Source of the DNA: Cinnamomum chago
Taxonomy: Eukaryota > Streptophyta > Magnoliopsida > Laurales > Lauraceae
Assembly (NCBI GenBank): GCA_038049695.1
Contig: CP142451.1
Coordinates: forward strand, 123,787,501-123,851,500
Reading direction: 5' to 3'
Length of the DNA stretch: 64,000 nt
How positions within the stretch are numbered: the stretch's first letter is position 1; the number at the start of each line of letters is the position of its first letter. The translations under genes were made by a program, and so were the position numbers. Below are positions 1 through 10,937 of the stretch, one piece after another. The notes beneath the pieces were generated by a model, which was not told the DNA's origin, made no database searches, and was given only the letters and a program-made list of their open reading frames with translations.

Positions 1-78
1 GAAAATGGCACCTAGGATTACCCCGTACCAGGTTGGTTCAATTGGATTCGGATCCATTGGTTGCATCACGAGCGGCAT
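1..78 (-). pseudogene. G1: 5' end of an unrecognised membrane-protein gene (copy 1, cut by window edge)
   Basis: The minus strand reads 26 codons from an ATG at 78-76 and runs off the left edge. The peptide begins MPLVMQP and contains PTWYGVILGAIF, matching the start of copy G6 at 54.0 kb (MPPMMQP ... PTWYGVILGAIF) nearly residue for residue. The sequence just upstream (79-120) also matches the G6 upstream flank, including the shared AATCTCTA stretch. Function is unknown; the visible part is the start of a hydrophobic segment. Whether this copy is intact cannot be judged because most of it lies outside the window. Confidence 0.6.
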
Positions 79-137
79 CTTGAGTCTTCAATCTCTAGTA
101 AATTGCAGATTTCCAATTTTCCATTTATAGGCCTGGG

Positions 138-282
138 ATATCTGGGTGGAAGTGACTGCAGCTGCTGATTGGGATATTTACTGGGGAAGAAAACAGACAT
201 GTCTGTCGGCGCGACAGACATGTCTGTTTTCTTCCCCAGTAAATATCCCAATCAGCAGCTGCAGTCACTTCCACCCAGATAT
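138..282. repeat. Near-perfect hairpin (two 71-bp arms, 3-nt loop)
   Basis: Positions 138-208 and 212-282 are exact reverse complements around a 3-base centre at 209-211. The sum of paired positions is constant at 420 along the whole arm. It sits about 60 bp upstream of the G1 start codon and is absent from the matching flank of G6. It could be a foldback MITE or a recent snap-back event. No clear target duplication is visible because the palindrome hides it. Confidence 0.9.
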
Positions 283-712
283 ATTTGACTTTTGCCACAA
301 CATTTTCTTAATTGAAGAGCCTATTTGAATGAATCCGTACGCACCACATGGCAAGTTGGCCACCTCAGCTATGACCTTATCATTGAATGAATAAAAATAA
401 AATAACAGGATTTTCTAGCAAATAAAAAAAAATTATATGAAACGACAAACCCATTCGTCTCCTCCATCCTCTTCTGGCGAGCACCTCCTCCAGACAACTA
501 GTCTGCCAAACAGCCCAACAATGTCGAAAGAAATCCTAAAATTTGTACAATAGTTCATCAATTACATGGATACTATTTATCGGTTAAGATTTCATTGGAT
601 ACTAATTCAATTGATTTGTGTTGGTCTCACATCCTCTTAAACAAACCAAGGAGCCAAGTTCACCAGAAGATGCATCGGCTACCCACCAACCACTGCCAAT
701 GAATTAAACTCA
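283..712. other. Intergenic, no feature recognised
   Basis: AT-rich sequence without a convincing reading frame, RNA gene or repeat end. It ends at the ACTCA target copy of the TRIM element. Confidence 0.5.
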
Positions 713-1457
713 TGTTGGAGATCATCACTTTGCAGAGAATGCTAGGATGTTAGTGATATTAGTAGGTTATCTTTATCCTCAGGATCATATTAGTTAGTAT
801 TTGTTTATAAAAGAAAGTATTTTCATTTAATGAAAGTTACGGTAAAATTATGGAAAAGAAGTGATTCTCGAAACTCTTTATGGTATCAGAGCTGGGCTCA
901 ATGATGATCTTACGATCAAGCAAGGGCATGGTCTTATCTTCCGCAATAATCACCGTCAATTTTTCTATTTCAATAAAGAAATGATTATCTTCTCCTACCT
1001 ACCCATTCATTTAAGCCCTATGATTTCATCACTTTCATAATTTCGAAGCTTCTGGAAGAAATCGCGACAGATCGGATCCAATGGGCCACCGGCACTGACG
1101 GACTAAAAAAAGAGTGGGTTGCGACAATAATAGATCCACAGACAAACAGTGATCGCCAAGAAAACATGAAGATCGTTTCTATTAAAACATTTTATCATCT
1201 ATTTTTAGAGATTAAAGGGTTCTCTTTTTTTTTTTTCATGTTTACAAATACAGATACTTTCTTTGAAATTACCATGTGATTGAAGGGGAATGTTGGAGAT
1301 TATCACTTTGCAGAGTTTGTTAGGATGTTAGTGATATTAGTAGGTTATCATTATCATCAGGATAAGATTAGTTAGTATTTGTTTATAAATGTAGTATTTT
1401 CATGTAATGAAAGTTACGGTGAAATTATGGAAAATAAGTGATTCTCGAAACTCTTTA
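713..1457 (+). mobile_element. TRIM (miniature LTR retroelement), copy 1
   Basis: Two similar terminal repeats of about 168 bp (713-880 and 1291-1457) flank a 410-bp interior. The interior starts with a primer-binding site TGGTATCAGAGC at 881-892 (initiator tRNA-Met type). It ends with a purine tract TGAAGGGGAA at 1281-1290. A 5-bp target duplication ACTCA lies at 708-712 and 1458-1462. There is no coding capacity, which is normal for TRIMs. The two LTRs differ at several positions, so it is not a recent insertion. The same family recurs at 21.3 kb. Confidence 0.88.
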
Positions 1458-1464
1458 ACTCAAA

Positions 1465-1725
1465 ACTTGTCAATGACAGTTATTGATAGCCATCAGCATC
1501 ATTTTTGTTCTAGCAAATCTGTTGGTACTCGTCTTTGAGATTCTACTTTTACAAAGGTGGACCAGCAAATGGGTGGCAACACTAGTCCAATCTGCAGCCC
1601 AACAACCTTCCTTGACCACCCTTTCCTTCATCTACATCTTCATTGGATTGGCAGTTTTTGGTGCCAGCATTATGTACTCATATGGGCTTTTGTACCCACC
1701 TGTCTCAACCTATTCAAAATTTTAA
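1465..1725 (+). CDS. Short hydrophobic reading frame, unrecognised
   Basis: The frame runs from an ATG at 1483 to a stop at 1725 (80 codons). It reads as two strongly hydrophobic stretches, roughly residues 2-22 and 46-70, separated by a basic/polar loop with RWTSKW. That pattern suits a two-pass membrane protein or a fragment of a larger one. The frame begins directly after the TRIM 3' end, and upstream sequence offers no exon. No family is recognised and no second copy was seen in the window. It may be a decayed exon or chance. Confidence 0.2.
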
Positions 1726-1754
1726 TTTAGGGTTTCTCGTTTGAAGCAAGGTGT

Positions 1755-1990
1755 TGATGTATATGGTGGTGGCGGTGGAGGTGGAGGCGAAGGTGCTCAG
1801 ATAAGGTCGCATTGGCTCTGGCAGCAGAGGCAGTTGGGGCAGAGAGTTCCCCCTACATCCATTCCACGCTACTGTCTAGAGGACGTGCTATGGTGTTGTC
1901 CAGGAGAATAGAAGTGGATGTGGGGGAGGTGCTGGCCGGAGGAGGAGAGGGTTAGAGGACGAGGCGGAGGAGGTGCTGGCCAAAAGAGGA
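1755..1990 (+). repeat. G-rich GGN-repeat tract
   Basis: The plus strand is rich in GGTGG, GGCGG and GGAGG triplets (about 1765-1800 and 1926-1985), as in glycine-rich protein exons. No long frame stays open across it. It may be a decayed glycine-rich coding exon, but this cannot be shown. Confidence 0.3.
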
Positions 1991-2365
1991 AAGGAATGAT
2001 TCTTTTTTTATTTACGGTTTCTTGTTTGATATAAAATTTTCATATTTGCAAGAAAAACCCTGTCCATTTAATTTATTCATTCAAAAAGATAATCATAGCT
2101 GAGGTGGCAAACTTGCCATGTGGCGAGCAGGAATTCATGCAAATAGGCTCCCCCTGTTCCAACGAAATAGGGGATCCGGACTACCGGCAACAGCGAAGGT
2201 ATTGGATCAACAATGTCTCAATCAGCTACAGTTACCTCCTGACAAATATATTTCATTGTGATTCGGATAATAACAGTACAATAGGTCTTAAATCCGGAAA
2301 TTGTCTTAGAACTGCTGGAAAAAATGAAATGCGTGTAGAGCTGTCCGTACCCTTATTTGTGACCC

Positions 2366-2875
2366 TAGGATATCGCTACGTGCGATATCCTACGATCCTA
2401 AGATATCACATCTTGCACCTGAGTTTAAATCTCTGGATTTAAGTTATGCCAGAGAACCTCCCATTGCCCGAACACACAAGCAATGCTGTCAAGGCTTTAG
2501 AGAATGTGGAATCAGACAACGGGACAACTTCATCACCCGTTGTAATTGTAGACTATGGTCAGATAATAGAGGACTGATATCATGAAATGCTGGATATTGT
2601 AATAAAAACACTGAAGTGGAGTGGGTTATTATTAATGTAAACTTATGTAACAAGAGAATTATTAATGTACACTTATGTAAGATCTCATAACAGCCCACAA
2701 AAAGTCGAAATGAAGAATGTAAAATAGAGTTTTGAATTCATGGTGAAAATGTGCTTTGCATTTGGGCGGGGAGGGGTAATCATGCGATATCCTATAGTCA
2801 AGGGATATCACGTAATTTGATATCCAACATCCCTAGGATATCGCAATGTGAGATATCCTACAACCAAAGGATATC
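2366..2875. repeat. Cluster of GGATATC inverted motifs
   Basis: The motif AGGATATC or its complement GATATCCT recurs many times in two groups, 2366-2412 and 2783-2875. One pair forms an 11-bp perfect inverted repeat (2366-2376 with 2382-2392, loop TACGT). The intervening 370 bp have no recognised feature. Confidence 0.6.
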
Positions 2876-3089
2876 GTACAATTAAGGATAAAATCGTCAC
2901 TTTCACACCGTCCTTTTGTGTACAAATAGTTTTGCGGTAATTAGAATTATTTTGACAATTCTGCGGCGCTTGTCAACTTTAAGACCTGTTGTACGGTCAT
3001 TATCCCTATTTGATTTCCTTTGCCACAACAATGTCTCAATTAGCTACAGTCATTTCCTAGCAACAATCCCAGCCCCAAGAATTCTGAAT

Positions 3090-3300
3090 ACCGAAAGCAA
3101 AGCGCCGAGGTAAAAGGTTGTCATGAATCATGGTTCAACGAAAATTATAGCCCAAAAAAATAGATTGCAAAAATAAATCATTTCTATTTAATAAATTACT
3201 TTTCAAAGCAAAAAGTCAGTTTATGCACATGTTCTCAATAAGATACCAAATTTAATGGCCCAGCTTAGTTAGAGACCAAATTACTATAAATACTTATAAA
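3090..3300 (+). repeat. Segmental duplication block A1 (partner 56082-56265)
   Basis: This stretch matches 56082-56265 with scattered differences, including shared GAGGTAAAAGGTTGTCATG and TAGAGACCAAATTA. With G1/G6 and the block at 10.2-11.7 kb, it shows that the left edge and the 53.5-57.9 kb region are paralogous. Confidence 0.7.
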
Positions 3301-3985
3301 AACAAAAAGTGATCTAATGCATATATTGTCTAGTAAAGGACACAAGACAAGGAAATTCCATCCCCACTCTTTTCCGCCTTTGTTTTACCTTTTTTTTTTT
3401 TTTTTTTTTTGCAACTCACTTCTTTTCCTCTTTCTCAATTTCGTCTTGTCAAATAAAAGTGCACCCACGATTATAAGTGGTGCTCATCAGTTATGAGCAA
3501 TTGCCCTTAGCTTACATGCCCACTCTGATTAATTTATCTTTTTAGGCAAATTGTTCTACACACTAATCCGTAATCCCGCTTGAATTGGCACCATATCTAA
3601 TTTCATACTATATCAAACATTAGTGATTGTTAGATTTTATCCTAACCAATCGGTACAATGTATATGCAATAAACTTTGTAGACCAAAAACTAAGTGCTAG
3701 GATTATTCCATAACCTACTATCTTGCGTTTCTATAATCTATGTATGTCTAGTTTTTTTCATCCATGAATTCAAGTAAATGACTCCTTTTAAGATAAAATA
3801 CCTACGTGTTTTTTAGGATCCCTAGTATGTGTATACTCTTGGTTTGAGGGAATGATTGTACAAGGTTATCAAATTATGTCGTTAAATAAAGTTGAAACCA
3901 ATCTAAACAAAGGGCTACCCCTTTCAAAGATTAATACCCAAAGTCTTGGCCCCACCGTATTCATAAGAGAAGTCCCAAAAAAGAG
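3301..3985. other. Intergenic, nothing recognised
   Basis: AT-rich sequence with a run of about 22 T near 3390-3411 (possible A-tail of a minus-strand retroposon, without other signs). No gene, RNA or repeat end is supported. Confidence 0.4.
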
Positions 3986-3989
3986 AAGA

Positions 3990-4317
3990 TTATATGTTGG
4001 AAACCTCCACCGGCAGGAGTCTTAAAGCTTATTGTGGATGGTGCAATGTTGTTAGATAAGCTTCAAAAAGCGGCAGTTATGGTATTCTTAGATATAAGAA
4101 GGGCAATGTGGTTATGGGCCTTGTCGCCTTGAGCAAGATAGAAAATGGGGTGGGTGTAGCTGATGACATTGAAGCCTTAACAGCATTAAGAGCTCTTAAA
4201 TTGACATGTTACAATGGGGTGAGCAATATTATCCTAGAATGTGGATGCGCTAAAGTCTTCCGGCTTAAACCTGTCGCAAGGACCCTATTGAGAGAGATCA
4301 AAGATCTGTTTAATTGA
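3990..4317 (+). pseudogene. RNase H-like (RVT_3-type) fragment, probably from a LINE
   Basis: The plus strand begins with a W-K-P-P-P-A-G-V-L-K-L-I-V-D-G-A peptide, the typical start of the plant RVT_3/RNase H-like domain. It is followed, in a shifted frame from about 4085, by residues resembling GNVVMGLVALS, then an acidic D-I-E-A-L-T-A-L-R-A-L segment and IILECGCAKV. The last two correspond to the AEA-like helix and the ExD strand of that domain. At least one frame change separates the two halves. Length, about 105 codons, is right for a lone domain. Plant L1-type LINEs and many derived host proteins carry this domain, so either origin is possible. Catalytic acidic residues look partly replaced. 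Confidence 0.5.
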
Positions 4318-5417
4318 TTTAATAGTTTTGTTATGCACAATGTTAGATTGTATGACCTCAATCCAGTGGATAATACAAATAAATTGATTTATTTCATTAA
4401 TTAATTTATATTTTTATGCTTTATTCATGACATGAATAGTAATTTACTCTATGTTTGCACATAACCAATACAAAATGAGATGATGGTTCATGAGATGAAC
4501 CAGAGCCCACAAGTATATTAGATGTGATCCATGTATTTGAATGAGATCCATATACAGGAGACATAGATCACAAATCTTATATTTAAATTGATTCACAGCT
4601 AGTTATGAGATTGTGTATCTCATCTGATAAGGTTGCAGCAATATGATCACTAGTAGATAGTGTGATATGTCTCGATCATCAGAGTGTAAGACTCTGAATC
4701 ATTGTGCTGGTACATTGAATGTACTGAAGGACCATGAGTCGCACTCGCACCTTGTACAAATTTGTCTTTTATAAAAGGACTACTCGAATAATTCCGAAGC
4801 AATAAGCTCTTAATCCTAAGAGATTAATGAACTCAAGTTTCTACTACATTTACTTTGAGTCATCAATGAGTGAGGCCAATTGTTGGTCAACACCTCGATG
4901 TCTTAGGTACGTAGTGGTGGGGCTGTGAGAACATATAATTCTCAAGATAAAATCTATTCTCATAAATATCCCCTTGTGCCAATTAATGGATTTTATTATT
5001 AGTAAGTGCACACCCATCTCAATTAAAAGTTAATTGGATGGTACTGGTGATTACTATGATTAATTAGGTCACAAGGATAATAATAGATGGATCCAATTTG
5101 GTTGGACAGATTTATTCCAATAGATCCATGGATAGAATTGATGGAGGGGCATACTTACAGTAATTGGGAAGTTTAGTTTAGGGTCTTCTTGTAATTATTA
5201 CTAAGATTGGAGTGCAATTGCATTTAATTAGTGGACTTATTTGCAATTAATTGCGGGTCCGGAGTTCACATAAGAAGTGGGGTTAAGATTCCTTGTTGGA
5301 GTCAGATTTTACGGAATCCATAGTAGTCCCCATGCTGACCCTCGTAAAAGAATGTTACTAATCTCATTAGAACTCTTAAAGAAAGATGGAGTATGATACT
5401 TACTAAGAATGGAAGTG
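4318..5417. other. Intergenic; AT-rich with no recognised gene
   Basis: About 1.1 kb without a usable reading frame. The wording near 4340-4370 (a GTTAGATTGTATGACC stretch) recalls the non-coding 3' part of plant LTR elements, but no paired repeat or coding domain was found to support that. Confidence 0.3.
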
Positions 5418-5829
5418 TGTAACGCCCCACCCTTCACACATGCATGATATTGTCCGCTTTGGCCCGCGTGCACGCGCGAGGACTTCCCAGGAGGTCACCC
5501 ATCCTAGTACTGCTCCCGTCCAAGCACGCTTAACTTCAGAGTTTTTACATTTTTCGGGGCCGCACGGTTTTAAAAGGCCTCAGGTAAGGTAAGGGTGTAA
5601 ACTTTACATATAACCCCATTCACTTTCCTCTCTATAGTCGATGTGGGACTCCGGGGCGTCACATTCCACCCCCCTTAGGGCTGCACGTCCCTGTACAGTA
5701 GCCTGCAAGTCCCTGTAACCTGCCAGCCCTTCGTGGCCCGCCCACATGAAGACCCGCCCACTTGCACCAGACCACGGCAGAAGACCCACACTCGAACTAG
5801 TCGAGAGTCGTCTCTGATACCATTTGTAA
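5418..5829 (-). mobile_element. Cassandra TRIM: 3' LTR plus internal region, joined to a gypsy LTR
   Basis: On the minus strand 5663-5418 is a Cassandra LTR. It starts TGTGACGCCCC and ends GGGGCGTTACA. It contains a 5S rRNA-derived core (about 5470-5550 in plus coordinates) with AGTTAAGCGTGCTTGG and GGGTGACCTCCTGGGAAGTC. A purine tract abuts it (5664-5677 on plus reads as pyrimidines). The interior runs to an initiator-Met primer-binding site complement at 5811-5822. The other Cassandra LTR is not present; at 5830 a gypsy-type LTR starts with the same 11 bases. It has no coding capacity, as is normal for this family. Confidence 0.85.
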
Positions 5830-8034
5830 TGTAACGCCCCAATTCCGGATACCGATATAATCGTTCGAATACCCGAAGTTGACGCGCTACTTCCCAGAAA
5901 ATTCGAGAACTTCCAAGATCGTAGCCCACAGTGAGGTCTAATTTAAAACTTTTTGACCAATATAATACTCCATGGTTAAATTTGCGAAAGCATAACAATT
6001 AAATAAAGCGGAAGCAATTTGGTATCATATATATTAAATGTGAGCAGAACAGTAGTCTAGTTAAAAAGGTTCAGTGTTAACCAAAGTTAATACACATTTG
6101 ATTTCTACCAAACTCACTATAAAAATTCCTCTCAAACCCAAAATAAAGAGGACTCTCAAAACCCATGTAGATCATCTCCGCCCTCCGGCTCGACATCCGG
6201 GTCGGCCGGGCCCCAAGCGAACTCTCCAGCAACCGGCGCCTCTACTAGCGTTAGTGCATCCTCAGGGATCTCTGGGTCAATGCCTAAGCACCAAAGAAGG
6301 GTCAGATCTAAAAGATCTGGCAAGTCACAGCATACTACTAACATAGAACATATATATCAAAGGAATAGAGACAGGTAAATAAATTAAAGAATGACAAGGT
6401 AAAGAACTAGGCAGTTGTGCATGATAATCATAGAGAATCAGGATAAATATAAAACATCTAAACTACTACAACAAATGGCACATTCACACGAGCTGGAATA
6501 CCGCGGGATATTATGCCGCGGCCCTCCCATACTGAACACAGTTGCGGCGGGGAAATCTCACCAGTACTGGGAATTACTAATCCCGCAAATCACTCATCAT
6601 CTCATCATACTCATCACTCCAGACCGGACACGGTATCACACCGTCCGTCTTAACCACACAGCTCATCATGATAGCTCATCAACACTCAACTAGCTCCTAC
6701 CGGGGATGATCAGTCCACAGGCTGAGCTTAAATCAACCGAGTGAATGTTCATGCCGACTCGAGAATACTGTAAGGGTCTGTGTCTGTCTAGGCTTTGCCT
6801 TGCGTGAACAAGGTCCTAACAAAGTCTCTATAAGGTATACATATACCAATTCAGTCTATGGATTTCATTCAAGGTCCAAGCCCACTCGTTGGATCCATAC
6901 CAAGGCCCATCAGCACATGGCCCGGTCTAAATCTGTCCAAACGAGGCAACAAATCCATTTACTACTGATAAACAGTTCATTTTAATCCATTATGACTTAA
7001 AAGCCCAATAAAAACTACCTCTTCCAACTACAGGTACACATCTCCACACTTAGGCCCAATAAGGGCCCGCCTAGACACAGACACGGGTCAATGTTCTCCC
7101 AAATCACACTATTGGGTCACCTCTAAGATACCCTAAGTTCAGGTCCTCCATTTATATTTAATTAATAGTTACAGCTACACTAAAGATTTAAGATTGACAG
7201 CATTAAACAAGGTGAAGTGTGAACTTCAACATGAGAATCAATAGGGAAATACAACGGTCCAATCCTAGGTAATGGGCCACGTTTAGGTTCAGGTCTATCT
7301 CCGGTAATTTGATCTCTAAACGAAGTCACTGATGCCATATGATACCGTGTTTGGTGCTTAGGAGGTTACGGGCATCACTGACAACTCTTAGGGGTCAAAT
7401 CATCTTAGATTAAACGACCAAAACCCTAATCGGTGGTCCCCACGCGTCAAGGTCGAGCCACGCCATTGACTCGTGCTTGGCACATTGATGGAAGTTCATT
7501 TGGATGGTCAATGGGCCCTACAATCGATCAATCATAGCACAAATGCTAAACTCACATCTTAGTGTTCATAGTGTGGCAGGTCGACCTGGCAAGGGTCGGG
7601 TTGATCTGCTCCACTGGAATCAAAGTTGGGACTTGGTTTGGATTCTAGAGTTTCCAGTGTACCCGATTGACCAGGTGGCCAGCCGGTCGATCTGGTACAC
7701 AGGTGTACCTGAGTCAACAGATTCCATGCCAAATCTCAACTTTTGCACTAAAGTCTGGGTCTGATGGAAAAATCCAAGTCATACACCAACTATTCGAATT
7801 GGGTCCATAAAATACTCAGGGCTTAATCAAATTATAAAATATAGTGAAATTTCTAAAAGTATAAATCTAAAGGGTCCAAACTAATTTAAATTAATTAAAG
7901 ACTAAGGGGTCTTTTATTTCTAATTCCTAAAATTAATAGGGTTTCATAAAGGCTAAGGGTCCTACTTTCCTAATTATCTAAAACTAATGGGTCCCATGCA
8001 CACATTAGAAACTAAATGTTTTATTTAATTAATA

Positions 8035-8230
8035 AAACTAATGGGTTATGGATTAGTGGGCCCCACTGGGCCCAGCTCCAATTTGGTTCAATAAAAACTA
8101 AGGGGTTTATATTTCCAATTTATGAAAATTAATGGTACTAATAGTATACATTAAAAACTAAGGGATTAATTTTAATTAAAGTAACTAATGAGTTATAGAT
8201 CAGTGGGCCCCACTGGGCCCAGTCCTAGAT
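8035..8230 (+). repeat. Imperfect direct repeat inside the gypsy LTR
   Basis: GTGGGCCCCACTGGGCCCAG occurs at about 8058 and again at about 8203, each preceded by ATGGGTTAT- or ATGAGTTAT-like sequence. It is a local duplication of roughly 145 bp within the LTR. Confidence 0.6.
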
Positions 8231-9135
8231 CAGTCCTCATCATCATGGTCACTAAGCAGCCCCGGATCCAATGTCCGGACCTGATCTGAAATCAGGGACC
8301 CACCTGGGCCCCATAATTTTCGTGGACCACACTTTCCCATACTCCCTCGCGTCACATCATTTCCCATACTCCTATGGACCACCCTTTTCCCCACTCATCA
8401 CTTACCTCACTCAAAACACCACATGTTCTGCAACAGAAAAGGGGAACCCCTGGTGCATAAAGAGAGCAACGATCGTGGGCCCCACTGATCAAGGGCCCAC
8501 GATCAGCCCTCATCATCTGGGTCACCCAAGGTGGCCCTACACCATGTGGGGTCCGGATCTCCAAGGGTGGCCCACCTGGACCCCACTGATCTCAACACAA
8601 AAACCCCAAATTCTCACTGTTTTCCATTACAGTGACTGTAACAGTCACTCTTCTTCACCCATTTTCTAAACAATTGTTTCTATACAAATCCACAAATCAT
8701 AGCATATGTAAAAAAAAAGATTTCTCTCATCCATCAATGGCCAATAGTCCATCTATTCTAAGCTCAAAGGTAAATCTACAGATCCACATTAACTGTATGG
8801 AAATGACTGAATCAATGAAAACAGAAATATACATTCTATGTTAAGAGTGTAGTGCACTTGTCTTAGCTTGGAAGAGAAAGTAGAGAGAGATAGAGAAAAA
8901 TAGAAGAGAGAATCAGGATCCCAGCCCAAAGGAGAAGAAGAAGAAGATACAGCAGTTGCAACTCCCAGAGGAAATCCCAGCAGTAACAGTAGCTTGGAAA
9001 GGGAGAGAAATGAGAGAGGAAGAAGAGAGGAAATGGGAAGGGAATAGTAGCTTAGGGTTTTTCTTGGGATTAGAGCTGATTTATAGCTTTGGGGGAGTGG
9101 TTATTGACTGTATTAGCCTTTATGTTAACATGTAA

Positions 9136-9160
9136 TTAGGGTTAGGGTTAGGGTTATTCT
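9136..9160 (+). repeat. Short telomere-like TTAGGG stretch
   Basis: About three to four GGGTTA units lie in the gypsy LTR. The partner LTR has the same feature near 61050, so it belongs to the LTR and is not a telomere. Confidence 0.7.
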
Positions 9161-9569
9161 AGTCTTTAGGTAGGAAGGTTTTAGAGAATGCACCTTTATC
9201 AAAGACCTCCCTATAGTTAATTAAAACCCATACTAAGGACCTCCTAGCACTAATTATTTTTCGGAGGTCCATGGCTATTTTCTATGAGCTTAATTATTTT
9301 CTATGAGGTACACAGGTAAACTCCATGGCTATTTTCTACGAGCTTAATTATTTTTCAGGTTCAGTCCTGGTCTGGATAGTACCTTTTAAAAGGTTTTACC
9401 TCATTTCTAATTCTACTAAGCCTAGGTAGTAACTTGAGTGTGAACCTTTAATAGCATGGGCCTAAATATGTAAATGCTTGTACGCCTAAAACAATGAACT
9501 AACCTGATTACTAACCTGTGCTTGGACTTTGAGCATAACTGCAGCAGAACTGATTCACCAATTTTGGCC

Positions 9570-9665
9570 AGTTAATACGCTAAAATATGTTAAGTCTATC
9601 CTAGGCTTGAAACTGGGCCTAAAATCTTGACGTGAATGGGCCTACAGGCAAGGTTCTTACACGTG
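9570..9665 (+). repeat. Dispersed repeat, copy 1 of 3
   Basis: Contains CCTAGGCTTGAAACTGGGCC and a GGGCCTA...CAAGGTT ending. Related copies lie at 15605-15700 and 24140-24260. The family is not identified. Confidence 0.55.
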
Positions 9666-9753
9666 GCCATAGTAAGCATAAATGGAGACACTTTTTTTTT
9701 TTTTGGTAAACAAATGGTGACACGTAGGAGCGGCCAAAGGAACTACAAAAAGT

Positions 9754-9880
9754 CTACTTGGACAAACTTTTTGGCCAGAATTTTGGCCAACCCATATGGT
9801 TTCCATTGAATATCACTATGATATTCAATGGAAACCATATGGGTTGGCCAAAATTCTGGCCAAAAAGTTTGTCCATGTAG
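9754..9880. repeat. Hairpin (two 62-bp arms, 3-nt loop)
   Basis: Arms 9754-9815 and 9819-9880 are reverse complements with a single mismatch near the outer end. It is a second foldback of the same architecture as that at 138-282 but unrelated in sequence. No convincing target duplication was seen. It could be a MITE or a small-RNA-producing hairpin. Confidence 0.9.
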
Positions 9881-10189
9881 CATTACTCAAGGAACTATAT
9901 GACTTAAGAAGAAGCTTTGAAATTGGGTAGTGATTTCGAGGTATTGCACTAATGCACTTGACTTGAAGTCTCTTACGCGGAAGCTTCTCTATGCAATTTC
10001 GCGAAAGCTTCTTTCTTTATCTTGGTAGGTTCCACCCACCCACCACCTGAGTTATTAAAAGAATTTTGAGACATTTCGTAGGTCGACCTTGATGGAATGT
10101 CTATAGATGAAAACTCGAATCTATATACAAACATTACATCAAGGACTCCAAGGATGACATTACATCACATTACATCAAGGACTCCTCTC

Positions 10190-10937
10190 TCCATCTCCCT
10201 TATTTTGCCCAAAAAAAATGAGGCCCATAATAGTATTTAGTGTTACATCTCACTAAAGTCATCTTTTCATATTCCAAAAAAACATTAATTAAACCAACTG
10301 CTATCCTTCATTTTCTCTGCTCAGTATCTTCTCAAATCTCAACCTCCTGCCACATCACCAGTAATTCAATCGTTTCTCACATAAACATTTAACCGTTTTT
10401 TTTTTTCTATAAGGATTTACTAATCTGGTTATGTCTTTATATATATATATAATATGTGGGTGTTTTTATAATATATTTTTGATAATATATGTTAATCATA
10501 ATTCACTAACTCAAATGTAATATGTTTTTTTTTTTTTTTCATATTGAAGAAGTTGCATTACATTCAAAACTCATCCACATCTACAACCTTGATGGCCAAC
10601 AATGATAAATCACTAAATCAGGTTCTATTGTTCTATGCTTTTAGGATTTTTTTAATTCCAAGCTAGTATTGTATGTTTATTATAGTTAGTGTTCATTCTA
10701 TTTGTAAATATTATTAGTTATAATTTATAAATAATAAATATTTAGACTAGAAAATATGAATTTAGATACTCAACTTAAAGAATTGATAATTTTGTAAATA
10801 TTATTAGTTATAATTTATAAATAATAAATATGTAGACTAGAAAATATGAATTTAGATACTCAACTTAAAGAATTGATAATTTGAGGCCTCATTTAAAATT
10901 GTCTCTTTAGGCCTTAATTTTTCTCGAGCCAACCCTG
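10190..10937 (+). mobile_element. hAT-like non-autonomous element, left-truncated (duplicate of 56322-57123)
   Basis: Homologous to the better preserved element at 56322-57123, ending with the same ...ACCCTG terminus at 10937. The first 125 bp of the partner are missing here. It carries a 90-bp internal tandem duplication (10701-10790 and 10791-10880) that the partner lacks. No transposase frame is present. Confidence 0.6.

Larger units (their letters stand above)
5830..9250 (-). mobile_element. Ty3/gypsy long LTR (Del/Tekay-like), lone and truncated
   Basis: This stretch matches the LTR at 57937-61394 in the same orientation, from the TGTAACGCCCC start through the shared TCGTTCGAATACCCGAAGTT and the GTTAGGG-rich 3' part. 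The match fades after about 9250, so the far end is missing. No pol domain lies beside it. Differences and length changes between the copies suggest an old insertion. The most visible one is a tandem array near 60 kb that is only one to two units long here (7570-7705). The small reading frames inside are not genes. Confidence 0.75.

Noticed and set aside
2104-2442. 112-codon plus-strand frame
   Set aside because: No domain, no conserved copy, and it overlaps the GATATC repeat cluster; probably chance.
5470-5550. 5S rRNA gene
   Set aside because: Only the core of 5S is present, and it sits between Cassandra LTR ends; it belongs to that element.
8271-8669. 132-codon frame on the plus strand
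   Set aside because: Lies inside the gypsy LTR, rich in Pro/His/Ser with no family; not conserved in the partner LTR.
9136-9160. Interstitial telomere
   Set aside because: Three to four units only, and the same short stretch occurs in the partner LTR at 61 kb.
10440-10460. Promoter TATA box
   Set aside because: An AT microsatellite with no gene downstream.
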